A stretch of DNA of 64,000 nucleotides from Xenoacremonium recifei (GCA_012184525.1 WOFQ01000062.1:1-64000); one strand, 5' to 3'. Shown: positions 12,590 through 24,224, counted from the stretch's first letter. Notes: generated by a model not told the origin, from the letters alone. Made by a program: numbers and translations.

Positions 12590-14482
12590 GCCAGCGACAC
12601 AAATCGAGCAGCTGAATATGCCACAGCAAATGCAACAAGACCCCAGCATGACGCCCTGGAACCCGACAACACCGCCTGAGATGGAGGGGACCATGTTTAT
12701 CATGGATGACTTCGCCTCCGCTTCGCCTAAGAGCACGCACTCCCAGACCTCTTCGTCGGGTTCCTCCTCTAGACCATCTATTCCCGGTAGCAGATCGCCT
12801 GACCAGATTCGCCGCGTGAAAGTCGGCAAAGTCGAGAAGAAGAGGTCTGGCGGCGAACAGGCCGGCAAGTTCGTCATTGTGACGCCCAACTCCATCACGG
12901 CGCACGCTGGTCGACCCAACCCCTTCGAGTGTTTCGAGGAGATGCGGACGAGCCAGCGAGGGCGCAAGGGGCCGCTGGCGAGCGCGACCAAGGAGAATGC
13001 GCTCAATGTTAGGAGATTGAACGCATGCTTCTGTTGCCGCAGCCGCAAGGTCAAGTGCGACACCGCTCGTCCGTGTACCAACTGCAAACGCATCATGGTT
13101 CAGATCCCCGAGGTTGTCTGCTGGCGCTTTCAGGACTTCACTCCCGTGCTCTTCCCCGAGTTTCACCGGGGACACTTCGAGAAGAGCCAGATGTCCCAGT
13201 TCATCACGGAGAACATTGCGAGTTTCACCGTCGATGGCGTCGAGCAGGCTTGCGAAGTTGGGCTCTACTCTGGGCGGTACTTTACATCCACCCTGGTTGT
13301 CCGAGCCAAGTTCTTCACTGCCAAGACGGCCGAAGTCCTGGAACACTGGCACCTCCGGACCGGACCAAATAACCTCGACTTCCATGCGAACAGCACGACC
13401 CCAATCGCCATCGAGATGGACAAGGCCGTCGAGCATGCCTATCTGAAGAAGCAGGTCAAGGCGTATATCCAAAACATTGTCCACGAGGAGGTCTTTGTGG
13501 ACCAGGCCACAGAAGCAATCACCTGGACGCATGTCCCGAGGAGGATTCTTGGAATTGTTAAGCGGTTTGCAGACCAGTCTGATGTAAGTCCGAATCGCCT
13601 CCGGTCCTCCCTTTCTGAGGCGTTTCTAGAACTCACACACCCTCTCACAGTCCCTCATGGTCAAACGGGCCCTTTCCATATACTGCATGCATTTCATCAT
13701 GACGCATCACCTGGCTCTTACTCCGGACACACTCAACGCTTTAAGCCCGACAGGCCGCGTGCCGCGCAACGACGGCGGTGTGACGGCCAGGGTACTCGCA
13801 CGGCAGATCAAGTCCATCATCGACGAGATGATGCAGAAGGAGATGGATCAGCTGTTCAACCTCTTCTCCAAGTCACTCAAGCCCAAGTTCCGCCGTGACT
13901 GGGCCCCCTGCATGGCCGCCTTCCTGGTGCTCTGCCTCTTCATGGAGTCTGTCGAGACGGCAGCCGACTTCTTCGTCGTCTTCAACAACGAAGTCAGCGC
14001 GCGCAAGCAGACAATTCCCACGTACCAGCGCAGCGCTGCCCTGGGCACTTGCCGCGAGGTCGAGAACATGCCCTTCAAGCAGTTTGCCCACCAGTTCCAC
14101 CAAATCTACCAGACGCACTCCAAGGATGCCAATACCAAGAGCTTCAACCCCTTGCTCGACGACAGTTTCGGCGAGCAGGGCGAGCTAGACCTGCCGACCA
14201 TTGCCATGGTTGCTGAGCTGAGGAGCATGCTCTTCGGCGCTGATTGTGAGTCAAACCCTGTCCCTGTGCCCTTTGATCAGCCCTATGGCAACACGACGAC
14301 CGCTGACACAGAATCCTCCGGCAGGGCAAGAGTTGCTGTTCCTGGCTGGCGATGACATCCTACCCAACCCGGAACAGAATCCCTACCCGAAGAACCCACA
14401 GCTCATGTACACAGGACGCCTTGTCGCGCGTTTCCTGATATCGTTTGTCAACGAAAAGGTTATCTTCGGGGCGGTCTGCTGA
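11988..14482 (+). CDS. Poly-Q Zn2Cys6-type transcription factor
   Basis: Putative nuclear regulator. Exons 11988-12432, 12493-13583, 13651-14245 and 14325-14482 give 762 residues. The N-terminus is Ser/Pro/Gln-rich with 19 consecutive Gln (residues about 163-181), typical of an activation region. The zinc cluster starts at about residue 327 (ACFCCRSRKVKCDTARPC, then TNC), but the last Cys follows after 11 residues instead of the usual 6-8. After it comes a long conserved region (e.g. CWRFQDFTPVLFPEFHRGHF, YTGRLVARFLISF near the C-terminus). Exon 4 was placed with acceptor GGCAG at 14324; the nearer ACACAG acceptor would create an immediate stop, whereas this one restores DWQELLFLAGDDILPNPEQN. 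The target pathway is unknown. Confidence 0.88.
12534..12590 (+). repeat. CAG/CAA trinucleotide repeat coding for 19 Gln
   Basis: Eight CAG, then ten CAA, then one CAG, all in frame within the transcription factor. The block arrangement (pure CAG, then pure CAA) suggests expansion of two different units. Copy number is likely to vary between strains. Confidence 0.95.
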
Positions 14483-17080
14483 AGCCGCGAGAGGGTGGGT
14501 TACTGAGACATGGGCTGAATTTATGAACTCCAGCTGGTGGCGGTTCTTGTGGACTTGATGGCGTTGGGGAGTCTCATTTGGCAACGATACTTGCTTTAGG
14601 ATAGCGATTTGTTTGTATAGTATGACGATGTTACGAGGGGGAGACAGAGGGACACGGCAGGGATTTTGCGCAGACCTCATGGCCATTTATCTAGAATCAC
14701 ATAGCATGAAGCGACTACAGTGTTTGTTTGCCCGATTTTAGTCCTGATAACAAAACGGAGTCTTATGGAATCAGGGTGGAGCGGACCGGTTGTCTAGACC
14801 TTTGGATTGTTCTCCCACTTGAACGATAAATATAAGTTGACACACAAGCGCATGAAAAGCGCGAGGTGTAGGCAAATTGTGGGTGCCGCAAGAGAGCGGA
14901 CTTTCTTCCGTCATGAATTGAGTCAATGTGACATGAGCAGCGGCGGACGGTGTTGTGTAGCAAGAGGAGAAGGGTGGAAGTCTCAGAATCCTGGTGCCCA
15001 GGGCAGGTGAGGCTTGGGGATGCTTGTCGCTTGGGAGTAGACTTCGGCGCGAGTACCATGACGCTTGTCGTTATTCTCGGGGCCGAAGACTCTCCCAAGA
15101 GGGCTCCCGACGATAGCCATAAAGCCAAAGCCTCCTGTTATGGTGCAGATCAGACGCAGCTGAGGAGGCTTGGAGAGGCTCGTCACTGGGGACAAGGCTT
15201 TGGTGCGAGGGCCATGAGGGCGTCCGTCAAACTGATGACGCCGCGCGCCGGTCGAGAACACGCGAGGCTTTGTAAGAGGTGCCCAGCCAGGTTGCTGAGG
15301 TTCTGTGAGATAGCAGCCGTTGCTAGTGGTACCTGACATATGAGCAGGTCGACGCCCCAACGCAGGAGGCGAACCAAGATCCGGCGGCAACAGGCCTGAA
15401 CTCAATCGGCGAAATCGTCATCTGACGTCGAGGCTGAGTCGCAACGATCACGGTTGCTCAACCGAGGCTTGGCTGAGCTTCAGAGCAACCGTTGCCATTG
15501 CTGGTGAGATGGAAGCGGTGGATGAAGAAGAAAGAAGAAATTGCTGAGACCCGCCTCGGAGACAGAAAAGTTGTGGTCGCACTCGACCGCTGGAGGGGGG
15601 CGCCATCACGTGACACAGAACCAACGTTTTCTTCCATCTTCTCCACTAGCCGGACCTTGTCTCTCCTTTCCCTCTTCACACATTCATAATTTGCACGATT
15701 AATCAACCGATTGCGACTTCGCCAACTTGTTGTCGGTCATATTTGCGTGCTAGAGGGACGGACTTTCCTTGCCATACCATTGTCCGAGGCAGGACCGTAC
15801 AACGTCATGCCTCGGCGGGTGGGATTTCCGACATGCCATGCATCACTCGAGGGCCCTAGAGGGTTTCCTTCTTGATATCGCCTTTGTACGCACACACACG
15901 CGGCGCGGCGGGGGCATCGGATCCCGGCCGAGGAAGTTTTCGAAAGCTCGACGGCCTGATCATGTCTGTCCGCCGCGGTTGCTCAGACCCCTGGCGATCC
16001 GTAGCTTCACCGTCTTGTCTGTGTGCCCCGAGATATTTAGGACCTCGGGCGTTCACCATGGGCTGCGATGCCCTCGTATTGAACCCTTTGTGCTATTTAT
16101 TTGCATGGTGAATTGTGGCTCTTGTCGCGGATTCTTGTCTTTGTGAGACGGTCGTCCTTGGAGACGCGGGACTGCTCACGGCACGCGTGTGGCCTGCACT
16201 GGTTCACGGATCGCAAGGTAGTAAGGCAGGCTGCCGTGGGAGATGTACGGCATTGCCTGTGCAGTTGGTATCCAATTATTTGCCAGTGAGGTACCAGATC
16301 TACGCCTAGTGTTGTTGACATTGCCGAGTGGTTATGGCGCCCTGCACCTGCAACTACGCGGTCGTCAGACCATACAGGCTCCCTGGCCTGTCCTCGGACA
16401 ATTGGAAGACGACAGCAGGGCTAGGCATGCATTGTAACTTGTAAGATTGAGGCTTGTCTCTCTGTCTCGGACGCCTTGGGGCTGGCCGTGATACCCTCGA
16501 TGGAGTTGACTGCTCAGACCCGCTGTACCGGAGCTGCCATGACACGAGAATGAGTCGTCCAGGTTTGCAAGACTGCACAAGGGACAAGGCCCTTCCCTCT
16601 CGCCTTTGTGCCATCTACAGGACCCTTTTTCTGTCTTCTGCATCGCCCTTTCGGGTCAGGTTGTGCTGCAACCAAGCGTTCAACGGGATGTCGCAGATGC
16701 CCGGAGCTGGATTAGGAACCCCGAGCTGGCTATGATGTCCAGCATGATGCCCGTTCCGGGTGATGGAGGCGTATACGTGCCCGGGTCTCTGCACCTTTGT
16801 ACCCCTTGCTGTGCAGGAGTGGCGTCTGTCGAAGACGAGAGTGTAAGCATCGATATGCCGCCTCCCTTGTGGCCTGAGGAGTCTTGCTCTGGACTGCCGT
16901 TGCCATGTGAGAGGAGATCTGGAGCTATAAAGAACTGCTGCACCTCCAAGAGATGGAAAATTTGAACCAACATCTCTTAAGCACCCGCTCAAAACTCCAT
17001 ACCAGCAAAATTCCAACCGTATAACTTGAGCGTCCACCAGTCAAGAAACCTTTAGTATTCTCTCTCCCTCATTGCCCAAC
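14483..17080. other. 2.6 kb intergenic region without a recognised gene
   Basis: It starts with the 3' flank of the transcription factor. Many short ORFs occur on both strands, but none has recognisable motifs or a coherent splice model. A tRNA A-box-like string near 16325 was examined and rejected. The last 150 bp are probably the promoter and leader of the micro-gene at 17081 (CTATAAAG at about 16925). Confidence 0.55.
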
Positions 17081-17233
17081 ATGCAATTGTTTTTTCAAAG
17101 TAAGGCTGCCTATGGCAAGCCAGCGAAGCCTAAGCCGGTGCGCCCTCCCGTCGAGACTGACCCAGGTGAGTTCATGCTCTTCTCTTCACACTGATCCACT
17201 GTCGCCTCCGGCTGTACAGGGATATCGAAGTAA
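17081..17233 (+). CDS. Two-exon micro-gene, 32-residue protein
   Basis: Exon 1 (17081-17165) and exon 2 (17220-17233) flank a textbook fungal intron: GTGAGT donor, a CTGAT branch-like element and TACAG acceptor, 54 nt. The product begins MQLFFQSKAAYGKPAKP, continues with a Lys/Pro/Arg-rich stretch containing KPVRPPVETDP, and ends GISK. It has no cysteines and no membrane segment. The intron carries the reading frame into only five further codons before TAA, so the split would be odd for a random ORF. I do not recognise the family. The basic, aromatic N-terminus could suit a mitochondrial or membrane-peripheral small subunit, but that is a guess. It could also be an upstream ORF of a longer transcript. 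Confidence 0.5.
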
Positions 17234-18468
17234 AGGTTGTAAGATTCGCTGACAATGACTCTAGCCAACGGCCGTTAATCGACGATGGATATCGAAATTT
17301 GCTAGAATGGATGCTTGTAAACTAGAAACAATGAAGGGACGGAAGGTATAGACAAAAAAAACCGCAAGGGGTGTTGTCGTTGACTCGTTTGTGTGCGCAA
17401 TTGCGAAGCAAGGAGGATTAATTGGCCTAAAAAACATGTATGTTATTGTTTCTGAGACTGCCTCTCAAGGTTCTGGAAAAATTTCACTCCAGTCTCCCCA
17501 AGGCTGCCGTACTTCTTGTTGGTGGTGCGAGTGTTCCCTCCTGAGTGACTGTCGTGACGGCGCCATGAACGGTTGTGGTAATCTAACTCCCTATACCGAC
17601 ACTATTGTGAGACGGATGATTGAGGAGAGGTACCACTGACGCGTTCTGTAGCTGTAGATGAGGTATGTAGTCGACCCAAGATCGACGCGAGGATGGTGAC
17701 AAAGTATGTCCAACCCGCGAAGGCTTTAAAGATCGGCAACGGCTCTGTCCCCGACAGGATCAAACAAGATGTTGTCCATTGAGGTGCAGAAATAGGTGTG
17801 TTTGAGACAACAACACTAGAGCTTCCCCTGTAGGCACTGCTCAGAGGGGCCCGTGTATCAACAAACTTCTGCTGGTATTGGTTGATAGCCAGCTCTGCTC
17901 TGGACGGCACGAATATCGGCACATGTAGACTGCCGTTAGGAGTAAAGCGAATCACGTCTGGTTCAGAGGTTTCACTTAGCCGGCTCATGGCATAAGGAAG
18001 CCTAGATCGTCCGATGCCTGCCAAAAAGGCCTAAACACAGTTGAGGTAATGGAAGCTGCAGGCCTAAGCTTCAGGGAAGCTATCCCGTGCCTTCTCGAGC
18101 AGAGAGTCCACGTGGTTTGAGGCCCTTCTCGCCAGGAAAGACTCTTCATCCTTACGATGACAACTCTAACCTACAACATATCCTCCTTGAAAGATTCCTA
18201 GAGCACGTCTCCTCACCGCTGTTGAAGCAAGCATCGTTCCGAACTGATGGCCTCATCCCCCTCCTCGACCTCTGCCTACCGAATGTAGAGCTACGTTACA
18301 TGAAGTGACACTCACGATTACAAGAAACATACGACGCCGTTTTCACCAAAATAGACCGGCATTGGAGATCGGCGAGGCGTCCATCCATAAACAAAGCCCG
18401 CACCCGAGAGTGGCGTGTCGTCAATCGAGATCAGGCCTGAGCGAAAACCCCCTGGTGCCGACGAAAGA
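17234..18468. other. Intergenic region with possible minus-strand exons
   Basis: A minus-strand ORF (18024-17602) reads FLAGIGRSRLPYAMSRLSE near its start and has a hydrophobic stretch (FKAFAGWTYFVTILASILG). Two further minus-strand open pieces lie upstream: about 18430-18325 (with GAGFVYGWTPRRSPMPVYFG) and about 18160-18070 (with SFLARRASNHVDSLLEKARD). They could be exons of a degraded or unrecognised membrane-protein gene. I could not join them with consistent splice phases. Confidence 0.3.
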
Positions 18469-19062
18469 ATGACCAACTACCGAACCCTTGAGAGTGACAG
18501 ACTGGAGATTGTCCTCGTTGCTGCAGGTGTCCTTGTGCTCGTCTCTGTGCTCGGCATCCTGATCCTGATGGCTGCTGGACTTAAACCCAAGGCGCGAGAC
18601 CATGACGCTGAGAACTGTCAACGAAGGACTTCCTGGAGATCATCGAGACAAGAGCAACTCCAGAGCCCTGCATCAACAGAACCATATGATGATGAAAGCT
18701 GGCCATTCTTGGCTAGCGTTCGGCGAAAGAGCCAGTCCCTGGTGGAAGACTTCCAGCAGGAGTTGATCCATTTTCGACGTGGCTCGATGGCTTCGAGAGC
18801 TTCGCGCACTGGACCGCCCATCCATTCCGAAGGCGTGGCCGACAGGATAATGAGATTCAGTCTGGACAATGTCCTTGCATCGCCTCCGCGAGAGGTAGAC
18901 CCTGAACTGGGTTGCGAGAGCGGCTGCGAATACATCGACTCCCCTATCTCTGCGACCGGCCGAGACGATGTTGATAAAGCACGAAGAAGATCGACTCGAC
19001 CCGCAATGAAATCACTAAAGAGCTGTAACGAGGCACAACTAGTTGACGATCTGCTGTTGTAG
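18469..19062 (+). CDS. Putative single-pass membrane protein
   Basis: Intronless ORF of 197 residues from the ATG at 18469; the open frame extends 18 codons upstream without another ATG. Residues about 12-35 form one strong transmembrane helix (EIVLVAAGVLVLVSVLGILI), preceded by a short polar N-terminus and followed by a basic, Arg/Ser-rich cytoplasmic-type tail with many potential phosphorylation sites (HFRRGSMASRASRTG, RRRSTRPAMKS). No domain is recognised. The hydrophobic helix and sustained frame favour coding, but length and lack of known relatives keep confidence moderate. It could be a lineage-specific plasma or endomembrane protein. Confidence 0.5.
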   Translation: MTNYRTLESDRLEIVLVAAGVLVLVSVLGILILMAAGLKPKARDHDAENCQRRTSWRSSRQEQLQSPASTEPYDDESWPFLASVRRKSQSLVEDFQQELIHFRRGSMASRASRTGPPIHSEGVADRIMRFSLDNVLASPPREVDPELGCESGCEYIDSPISATGRDDVDKARRRSTRPAMKSLKSCNEAQLVDDLLL

Positions 19063-19326
19063 GCTGTGGCCAAGCTGTTCCTGGTGAGCTGCCGCCAATA
19101 GGGAGGGACTAGGAGAAGGGTCAAGGGGGTGTCGATTCCCGTGTTGTTGTACATGAAAAGGTCTATTGAATATGAGAACCATCCTACTCTCACACTGGCT
19201 TAGTCGCAAGCCTGCGGCGGGACTTTGTAGTCGTTTCCGCCCATTCTTGACGCCGTCCATTCGTCCGTGCCGCTATCACATTTTATACAGCCCATCGCCA
19301 CCAATTGCTCCTACTGCGCTTCGCAA

Positions 19327-19688
19327 TTACGCCTGCTTCTTCAAATCTCTCGCCGCCTGTTTGAGGCTGTAGTTGCACTCCTCGTAGGCTCGGCCGGCGC
19401 CGAAGCCAACACCGACAATGGCAGGCCAGGCTCTTCGCTTGAACAGGAGGACGGAGAAGACGACACCGAAGCCGAGGCCGAGGGTCGACTTGACGAGGAG
19501 GTTGGAGAGACAGCGGTCCCACTAGAGCAGTTGCGTCAGCATTAGGGCCCTGCAGTAAACAATCATTGCTGTCGCATTGCGCTGCGCCGCGGGAGGGGAT
19601 GTTGTATGACCTTCTCGTTGAGGAGCGCCTCGCTCATGGGCCGGGAAATGGCGCTTGGGGGAGGACGAGGAGCGGTGGTTTCGGCCAT
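19327..19688 (-). CDS. MIC10: MICOS subunit MIC10
   Basis: Mitochondrial inner-membrane protein that bends membranes at cristae junctions as the core of the MICOS complex. Two exons (19688-19611 and 19521-19327) give 90 residues, normal for the family. After a Pro-rich start (MAETTAPRPPPSAISRPMSE) the conserved block NEKWDRCLSNLLVKSTLG spans the splice junction, so the intron is well fixed. Two hairpin membrane segments carry the glycine motifs: GLGFGVVFSVLLF in the first and VGVGFGAGRAYEECN in the second, separated by the basic KRRAWP turn. The donor is weak (GTCATA), while the branch (GCTGACG) and acceptor (TCTAG) are good. It is divergent from URB2, 351 bp apart. Confidence 0.95.
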
Positions 19689-20039
19689 GGTGGGCAACCT
19701 GGGCGGGCGCAAGTCAGCTCTCAATGGGTCAATTGGGGTCTGCGGCACGGAATTGACGCACTGATTGAGGGGATCTCAGGCTTCCGGGCGAGAGTTGGAG
19801 CTTCAACCAGCTTCGACGTTTGTAGGGTGATGTCAAGCTTCACGAGGAATATCCGGCAATCAGCTGGCGGGTCCGAGGGCGGTGAAAGCTGGGCGCTGGA
19901 AAGGGACTAGCGCAAGCGGCAGAATTTGGGAAATTTCAGTGGAGGACTGGAAAAGTCGCGGGGCGTTTGGAGGCATGGGAGCTCGAGAATATCTGCATGA
20001 AAAAAATATAAGAGAATTTTACATGTGCTTGATCCTGTC
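19689..20039. promoter_or_regulatory. Divergent promoter MIC10 / URB2
   Basis: The 351 bp between the two start codons must hold both promoters. A TATA-like AATATAAG at 20005-20012 is about 28 bp upstream of the URB2 ATG, suggesting a very short leader or a downstream alternative ATG (20154, GCCGCCATGG context). Confidence 0.6.
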
Positions 20040-23000
20040 ATGATGGACGAGTCCATGACGGAAGGGACGCTGGAGGAAAGTCCTCAAGTGCAGGTAAGTT
20101 AATTTGGCGGCATATTTTCTCCAAATCATGTTGCTAACTCATCCAAGGCCGCCATGGATCTCATCAAGATCGTGAGAGGACTTGACCAGAACGGACCTGG
20201 GGAAAATGGTCACAACCTGGACAGTCTATGGAAGTGTTTGACTGCGGCGGCGGACGACAGATTTCATGCTGCAGAGGAGAGCTCTCTTCGATGGCTGCTC
20301 AAGTCGATGAATGGACCTTCAAAGGACGCTGAGCTTCTGAGGAGGTGGCCGTTGACCTGGACGATCCTCGAATGCGTTTTTCAGCGAATTCCTCTGTTTT
20401 CTTTGGCCAAGTCTCTGGCTGACCGGAGATTCATCGCCGTGCTCCAGCAGACGTTGAAAGACATCTCCCGCCCGGCATCAGATCCATCTTCGAAAAGTTC
20501 ATCCAAGAGGAAGAGGCCCACGACGAAGAGTTATGCGCTCGACGACCTGAAGGACGAAGATGGTTGCCTTATGACCGGAGACGCTGTTTTCCGTGCCCTT
20601 GGTCGCCTTTTAGGCCGGATTGACGTTACTGGCTTACAGTCATCGCATGATAGGGTCGGCGCGGAGCACATCCGCTCGCTTTTCTGTACGTCAGCTGTTG
20701 AGGCTGCCGGCATGGCATCCCTAGGCCTGATGGTCGCTGGTCTAGCTTGTGGTGATGACGAGTCGAGAGACTCTGAAGGGCGCGAGACATGGATCGAGAC
20801 TCTTTCGTCTATTTGGGACCTTCACCTCCAGGGCAGTGACGATATGGTACAGGCTGCTGAACAGCTATACCGCCCTTCAGCTCTCATTCTCAGCAAGTTG
20901 GAAGGAATTGGACAGCCTTGCACTTCTAGCATTTCTACAACACTCAGGACGAAATGGTCGACCAACCTCCAACGCTTGATGCACCAGAATCTCATCCTCA
21001 CCTCGCGCAGCGCTTTCCTCGCGCGGCAGGACTTCGAAGCAACTCGGAAAGCCCTGGAAGTAACAACGTCTAATATCGCCACATCAGCACCAACTCTGTA
21101 CTTTCTTGCATCGGGCGGGACACAGCTCCTCGCCGAGGGGAGGCATCGAAAGGGCAACGCCGAGTGGATGAAGGCCATTTTCAAGGCTGTTGAGGAGGCC
21201 GTACGAGGACAATCCAACAGAGACAATATTCTCCAGATCGTTTTGGAACGAGCGGCTAAGCTATCAATGCCTATTGACAACAATGATCTTCGACGCATCT
21301 GCCGGGAATATGCGTTCCTGCCTGACCAAACCAATTGGCGCCTCGTGGCAGATATTGCGACTTGCGACCCCGATGTATTTCACCTGACCGAGCAAGGAGA
21401 GGTACTACTTGCGGATGTCTGCGAAAGAAGTACAGGTGCCATTCAAGATTCTGATCACGAACCTATTACCAAAACTTTGAACTGCATTGTTCAAGGCTTC
21501 CGGACGGGACGAGACTTTTCTGGATTCTTGAAGTTGTGGTTCAAGCAACTCTGCAAGATCGACAAGAAAGAATCGCAACGCAATTCACCCTGGTTCAAAA
21601 TCATGGCTGGCACATACGGCATTGATCCTTTCGGTGCTTTGATCGAGAAGGAACTATCTGCTCAGCAACTACTCGATGTGTTAGCCTGGGTCAAAGAACA
21701 AAAGTCACACTCGAGAGCGACCTGCGTTTTCTTGAATGCTATCGCTCAGGGGGTTCAAAGTGAGGCCTTTGCGGATGTGGTTGGAACACGCTTGTTGGAG
21801 CTGGTGTCAGAAGTCAAAAAGACATCATCCCCTCTTACTGCCCTCAAATGGGGTGTTGTCGCAAAGACCATTTCTTGGGTGACTTCTGAACAGAGGACTG
21901 AGATATGGATGCAAGTAAAGAAGCCATTATCCAAGATACTGACAGATGCGCCTCTGGAGTCTAGAGAGACTTTTGAGGCTTTCAAATGTTGCTGTCACAC
22001 TTGGCTTTCGATGTGTCCTGACGATGCTCAAGTCGAAGAACCCTTCAAGTTGGTGGAGGATTTTACCAACAGATTTGCCACGGAACTTATCAGCTCTAAA
22101 GCGCTGAAAAACTCGCCCCTGTCTTCTGATTTCGAAACCCACGCGGAGTTGGATTTCTCTGAAGAGACAGCTTTGCAAAATTATCTGCAATGGTTTATTC
22201 GCGGCTCTAGTCGACTCAACCGACTTTTCTCCCAACGAAAGGAGGCAATCCCCCCTGTTATACAAAACGTCTTGTCATCTTCAAAGGGGAAAATCGAAGA
22301 CGTTGGCAAAGTTTGGCAAAGCCTATTAGAAAACGAGAACAACATGAACGACGTCAAGGTGGTCGCCGATTTGATCGAGCGCTTGACAAAGGCACTGGAA
22401 ACCGACGGAAAAGAGAAGCGCTGGCCTGAAGAAGCCAGCAAGACTTGGATCAAAAGTCTCAGCGCCATTCACACTGATGCATTCACTCGCCCTCAGCGAG
22501 AGAACCTCATGGGCCTTCTTCATAAGCAGCTGGCAAACTCAACGAAGAGGACATCCCCCGAAAATTGGAAACTGGTTCTCGGACTCTCAACAAAGCTCAT
22601 GGGCCGGCCAACTTTCTATGAAGGCATGAAGTTTCAAGATCTCGTCAATGTCGCGGATGCCATGAAGGATATATCATCTTCAGCGTCTACGGATGATGGA
22701 GCATTGGGTGACCTAATCACGGCGTTCTTTGCCATGGCCTCTGCTACAGTACGGCAAATGGCGGAGCATATTGAAGAGAGAAGCATCAAATACTTTGACG
22801 AAGCTCAGAAGTACGTCGAGGGCTGCAAAGACGACGATGATTCGTCGCCTTTCCGCATGACACTTTTAAAGGCCCTGATAAAGGAGACCAGGAACTCCCC
22901 GAGTTTGCTAAGTCATTCTACCCTAGCCGCACTCCCGAAAAATACGCAAGATGTCCTGGGTAGACTTGTCATGAGCGCCACGGGTTATTTCATGACCGAG

Positions 23001-24224
23001 AAGAAGGCGTATGAGCGCCAGAAAGTAGTGGAAGAGTTGAGGCTTCTTGCGGCCGTGGACGCAGCCGAAGTTGTCCAAGATCTTTCTGAGGTGTCGACGG
23101 TGAAAAAGTCCGAAATTCGCAAGGCTGAAAAACGAAGTAGCGCTGCAATGCTCAACGGGGATTTGCGTGGCTGGAAGATGTGCATCTTTCTACGAACGTA
23201 CTTCTGGTCGTATCTCGAAGATGCTCGACCAACGAGCTTCCAGAGCCTCACTTCGATTCCATCAAAGCTCCGCGAGTCTTTACTCAAAGCGAATATATCG
23301 GCAATCATGAGACATATGGAAACGGCTGGCAAGGTCGAATATCTCAGGGAGCTGATCGAGGTTTTCGTTCAAGATTCCAACGCAGATGGCCAAGCGCTGG
23401 CTATCCAGTGTGTTGTGATCAACTTGATCGGTAAGCAAAGCGCTGGGCTGTATGAGAACAAAGCTAATTTATCATCAGAATCCTCAGATCTGCAGGACAA
23501 AATCCAAGATCCTAACTTGGCAGTTGCACACAGCAAGCTCGTATCTACTCTCACTTCCATCACGGCACCCTCGATAGCCTCGCATGTTTGCCGGACCCTC
23601 AGCATTCTTCTCGAGAAGAAACCCCAGGCCATGACTCAGTGGAATATTGAGCTCACGCTAAACACAATCTGCGAGCTCTCAGCTCCGGAGAGCACCCAAC
23701 AAGCCATTGTTCCCTATGCATGGCTGTGTAAGTTGGTGGAAGCTGCTATTAAAAAGCACCGTTTACGGCTCGAGGGCCACCATCATCTTCTCATGGCGGT
23801 CATGGAGTCTCTTCTACGAGACCTTGTCGTCAACCAGCCTCAAGGAAGCAGCCAAGAGGCCGGGTCCCAGGAGTCGAAGGCCCATCTATATGCCCGGCTT
23901 GTCACCCTTATTTGTGAGCCCACGGCCGGCGCTGTCTCTCGAGCTCAGCACCAGAGCTCGCTAGACTCAGCAACAGATGCTGCGAAGCGCTCCGTGGGAC
24001 GACACATGTATCTGGTCATGATGCAGTACGTCAAGTTGCAGCTGGAAGCAGATGTGTCGCGGTCGGTTCGGGAGGCCTTGGAACCGGCTGTGAATTCGAT
24101 ATTCGATATTACGCCGCCGGAGGTGCGGAAGATTCTGAATGATTCGATGGATGGCAGTGGAAGAGCGATCTTGAGAGAGATGTATAAGAGATACACTAGG
24201 TTTGGCAAGTGGAGTGGCGTTTAG
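20040..24224 (+). CDS. URB2: Urb2/Npa2 60S ribosome biogenesis protein
   Basis: Nucleolar protein needed for early 27S pre-rRNA processing and 60S subunit assembly. Exon 1 (20040-20093) joins exon 2 (20148-24224) through a 54-nt intron (GTAAGT, CTAAC, CCAAG). The unspliced remainder predicts 1376 residues, in line with other fungal homologues. The protein is an almost uniform alpha-helical array. The diagnostic C-terminal Urb2 domain ends in VNSIFDITPPEVRKILNDSM and REMYKRYTRFGKWSG. An in-frame 48-nt segment (23431-23478; GTAAGC, GCTAAT, ATCAG) looks like a second intron and would shorten the product to 1360. Translation could also begin at the downstream ATG at 20154. Confidence 0.92.

Noticed and set aside
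12471..13532. 353-codon minus ORF with a poly-Leu run
   Set aside because: Antisense of the poly-Q transcription factor; the Leu run is the reverse of the CAG repeat.
16310..16400. tRNA A-box-like string (GCCGAGTGGTTATGGCG)
   Set aside because: No matching B-box (GGTTCGANNC) within the right distance and no cloverleaf could be drawn.
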